Shown: positions 63,604 to 64,000 of the stretch, in pieces
Position numbering within the stretch: the stretch's first letter is position 1
How the letters are laid out: each line of letters begins with the position of its first letter
NCBI RefSeq assembly: GCF_900497695.1
Contig: NZ_UIDD01000005.1
Span: 186,001 to 250,000, forward strand
Direction: 5' to 3'
From: Pseudomonas wadenswilerensis
Lineage (GTDB): Bacteria > Pseudomonadota > Gammaproteobacteria > Pseudomonadales > Pseudomonadaceae
DNA length: 64,000 nucleotides
Made by a program: the position numbers and the translations under genes
Notes under the pieces: generated by a model
What the model saw: only the letters and a program-made list of their open reading frames with translations
Databases searched by the model: none
What the model was told of the DNA's origin: nothing

Positions 63604-64000
63604 TCAGTCGAACCGGTAGATATCCATCCCCAGCGCCCCCAGCGTAAACCCCTGGTGGGCAATCCCGAAGCGCCCACCCGCACCCCGGGCGAAGTACAGC
63701 GGCAACAAGTGCTCATCACTTGGATGGTTGCGCACTGCAAACGGCGCTTGCTGGCGGTAGTCGTGCAGGGCAGGGGTGTCATCGGCTGCCAGCTTGTCGA
63801 TCATCCAGTCACGAAATGCCAGGGCCCAGGGCTCGACGCTTTCCGGGCCGGCATGCCAGTCCAGTTCGCGCAGGTTGTGGGTAATGCTGCCGGAGCCGAT
63901 CAACAGGATGTCTTCCTCGCGCAGTTGCGCCAGGGCCTTGCCCACCCGTTCCTGCAACTGCGGGCCCATCTGGCTGGGGAGAGAGACCTGTACCACGGGG
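63604..64000 (-). CDS. DODA-type extradiol aromatic dioxygenase (N-terminus beyond window)
   Basis: The C-terminal 132 residues of a LigB/DODA-family class III extradiol ring-cleavage dioxygenase, as in 4,5-DOPA dioxygenase. Visible landmarks are PVVQVSLPS at the right edge, IGSGSITHNLRELDW with the conserved metal-region His, and RNHPSDEHLLPLYFARGAG. The gene continues beyond 64000 on the minus strand. Catechol-type substrates are likely but unknown. The stop codon abuts the tandem repeat array. Confidence 0.88.
   Translation of the reverse strand, partial: PVVQVSLPSQMGPQLQERVGKALAQLREEDILLIGSGSITHNLRELDWHAGPESVEPWALAFRDWMIDKLAADDTPALHDYRQQAPFAVRNHPSDEHLLPLYFARGAGGRFGIAHQGFTLGALGMDIYRFD

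Noticed and set aside
62965..63647. Series of 60-90 codon open frames in the tandem array
   Set aside because: They recur with the 185-bp unit, lack ribosome-binding sites and translate REP palindromes.

Overview
The window is chromosomal DNA of a Pseudomonas, most like the P. putida / P. entomophila or fluorescens lineages. This rests on gene content and order recognised by eye: pyrF, then a folE - Smr - membrane protein - isochorismatase fold protein - prmB - hypothetical - alpha/beta hydrolase - aroC - MFS block; an aprA-aprI-aprDEF protease locus; earP next to an EF-P carrying Arg32; and many Pseudomonas-type REP palindromes. Most of it is ordinary high-GC core genome. No complete prophage, insertion sequence or CRISPR array is visible.

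Layout. 0-10 kb: DUF2897 fragment, pyrF, two oxidoreductases, an MFS exporter with a divergent MocR regulator, a chemoreceptor, BenE, a GST and a glutaredoxin-like protein. 10-20 kb: the conserved folE-prmB-aroC block, interrupted between folE and the Smr gene by a decayed tyrosine-integrase fragment and an AT-richer formyltransferase-fold gene. The block ends in a diverged MtnD homologue that lacks two metal ligands. 20-33 kb: ankyrin protein, ZIP transporter, Ogt, an LtaS-type sulfatase-fold membrane enzyme, a possible Tli4-type immunity protein, RraB, a three-gene ATP-grasp/alpha-E/transglutaminase operon, a cytochrome c and a glutamine amidotransferase.

33-47 kb: CorA, a PlsC-type acyltransferase, a crotonase, tRNA-Ser(GGA), a REP cluster, a TonB-dependent receptor and the alkaline protease locus. 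aprA encodes the RTX protease, aprI its periplasmic inhibitor, and aprD, aprE and aprF the ABC transporter, membrane fusion protein and outer-membrane channel that export it. The aprA ribosome-binding site matches an Rsm/CsrA target and a terminator follows aprA. 47-64 kb: LysR/MFS and LysR/SDR pairs, a Gre-family factor, earP-efp (EF-P rhamnosylation), ohr-ohrR with matched direct-repeat operators, a TSUP permease between two LysR genes, a YcaQ-like gene broken by one in-frame TGA, a class II DAHP synthase, a spermidine-synthase-fold protein, deaD with a structured leader, a 185-bp REP-bearing tandem array, and the C-terminal part of a DODA-type dioxygenase.

The observations most worth checking are the nonsense codon in the YcaQ-like gene, the metal-ligand loss in the MtnD homologue, the integrase/formyltransferase islet, the REP tandem array that shares its spacer with the 36.6-kb cluster, and the paired TTAGCGCGCAA-type repeats upstream of both ohr and ohrR. 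I see no clearly new multi-gene system. The closest candidate is the ATP-grasp/alpha-E/transglutaminase operon, whose product is unknown.
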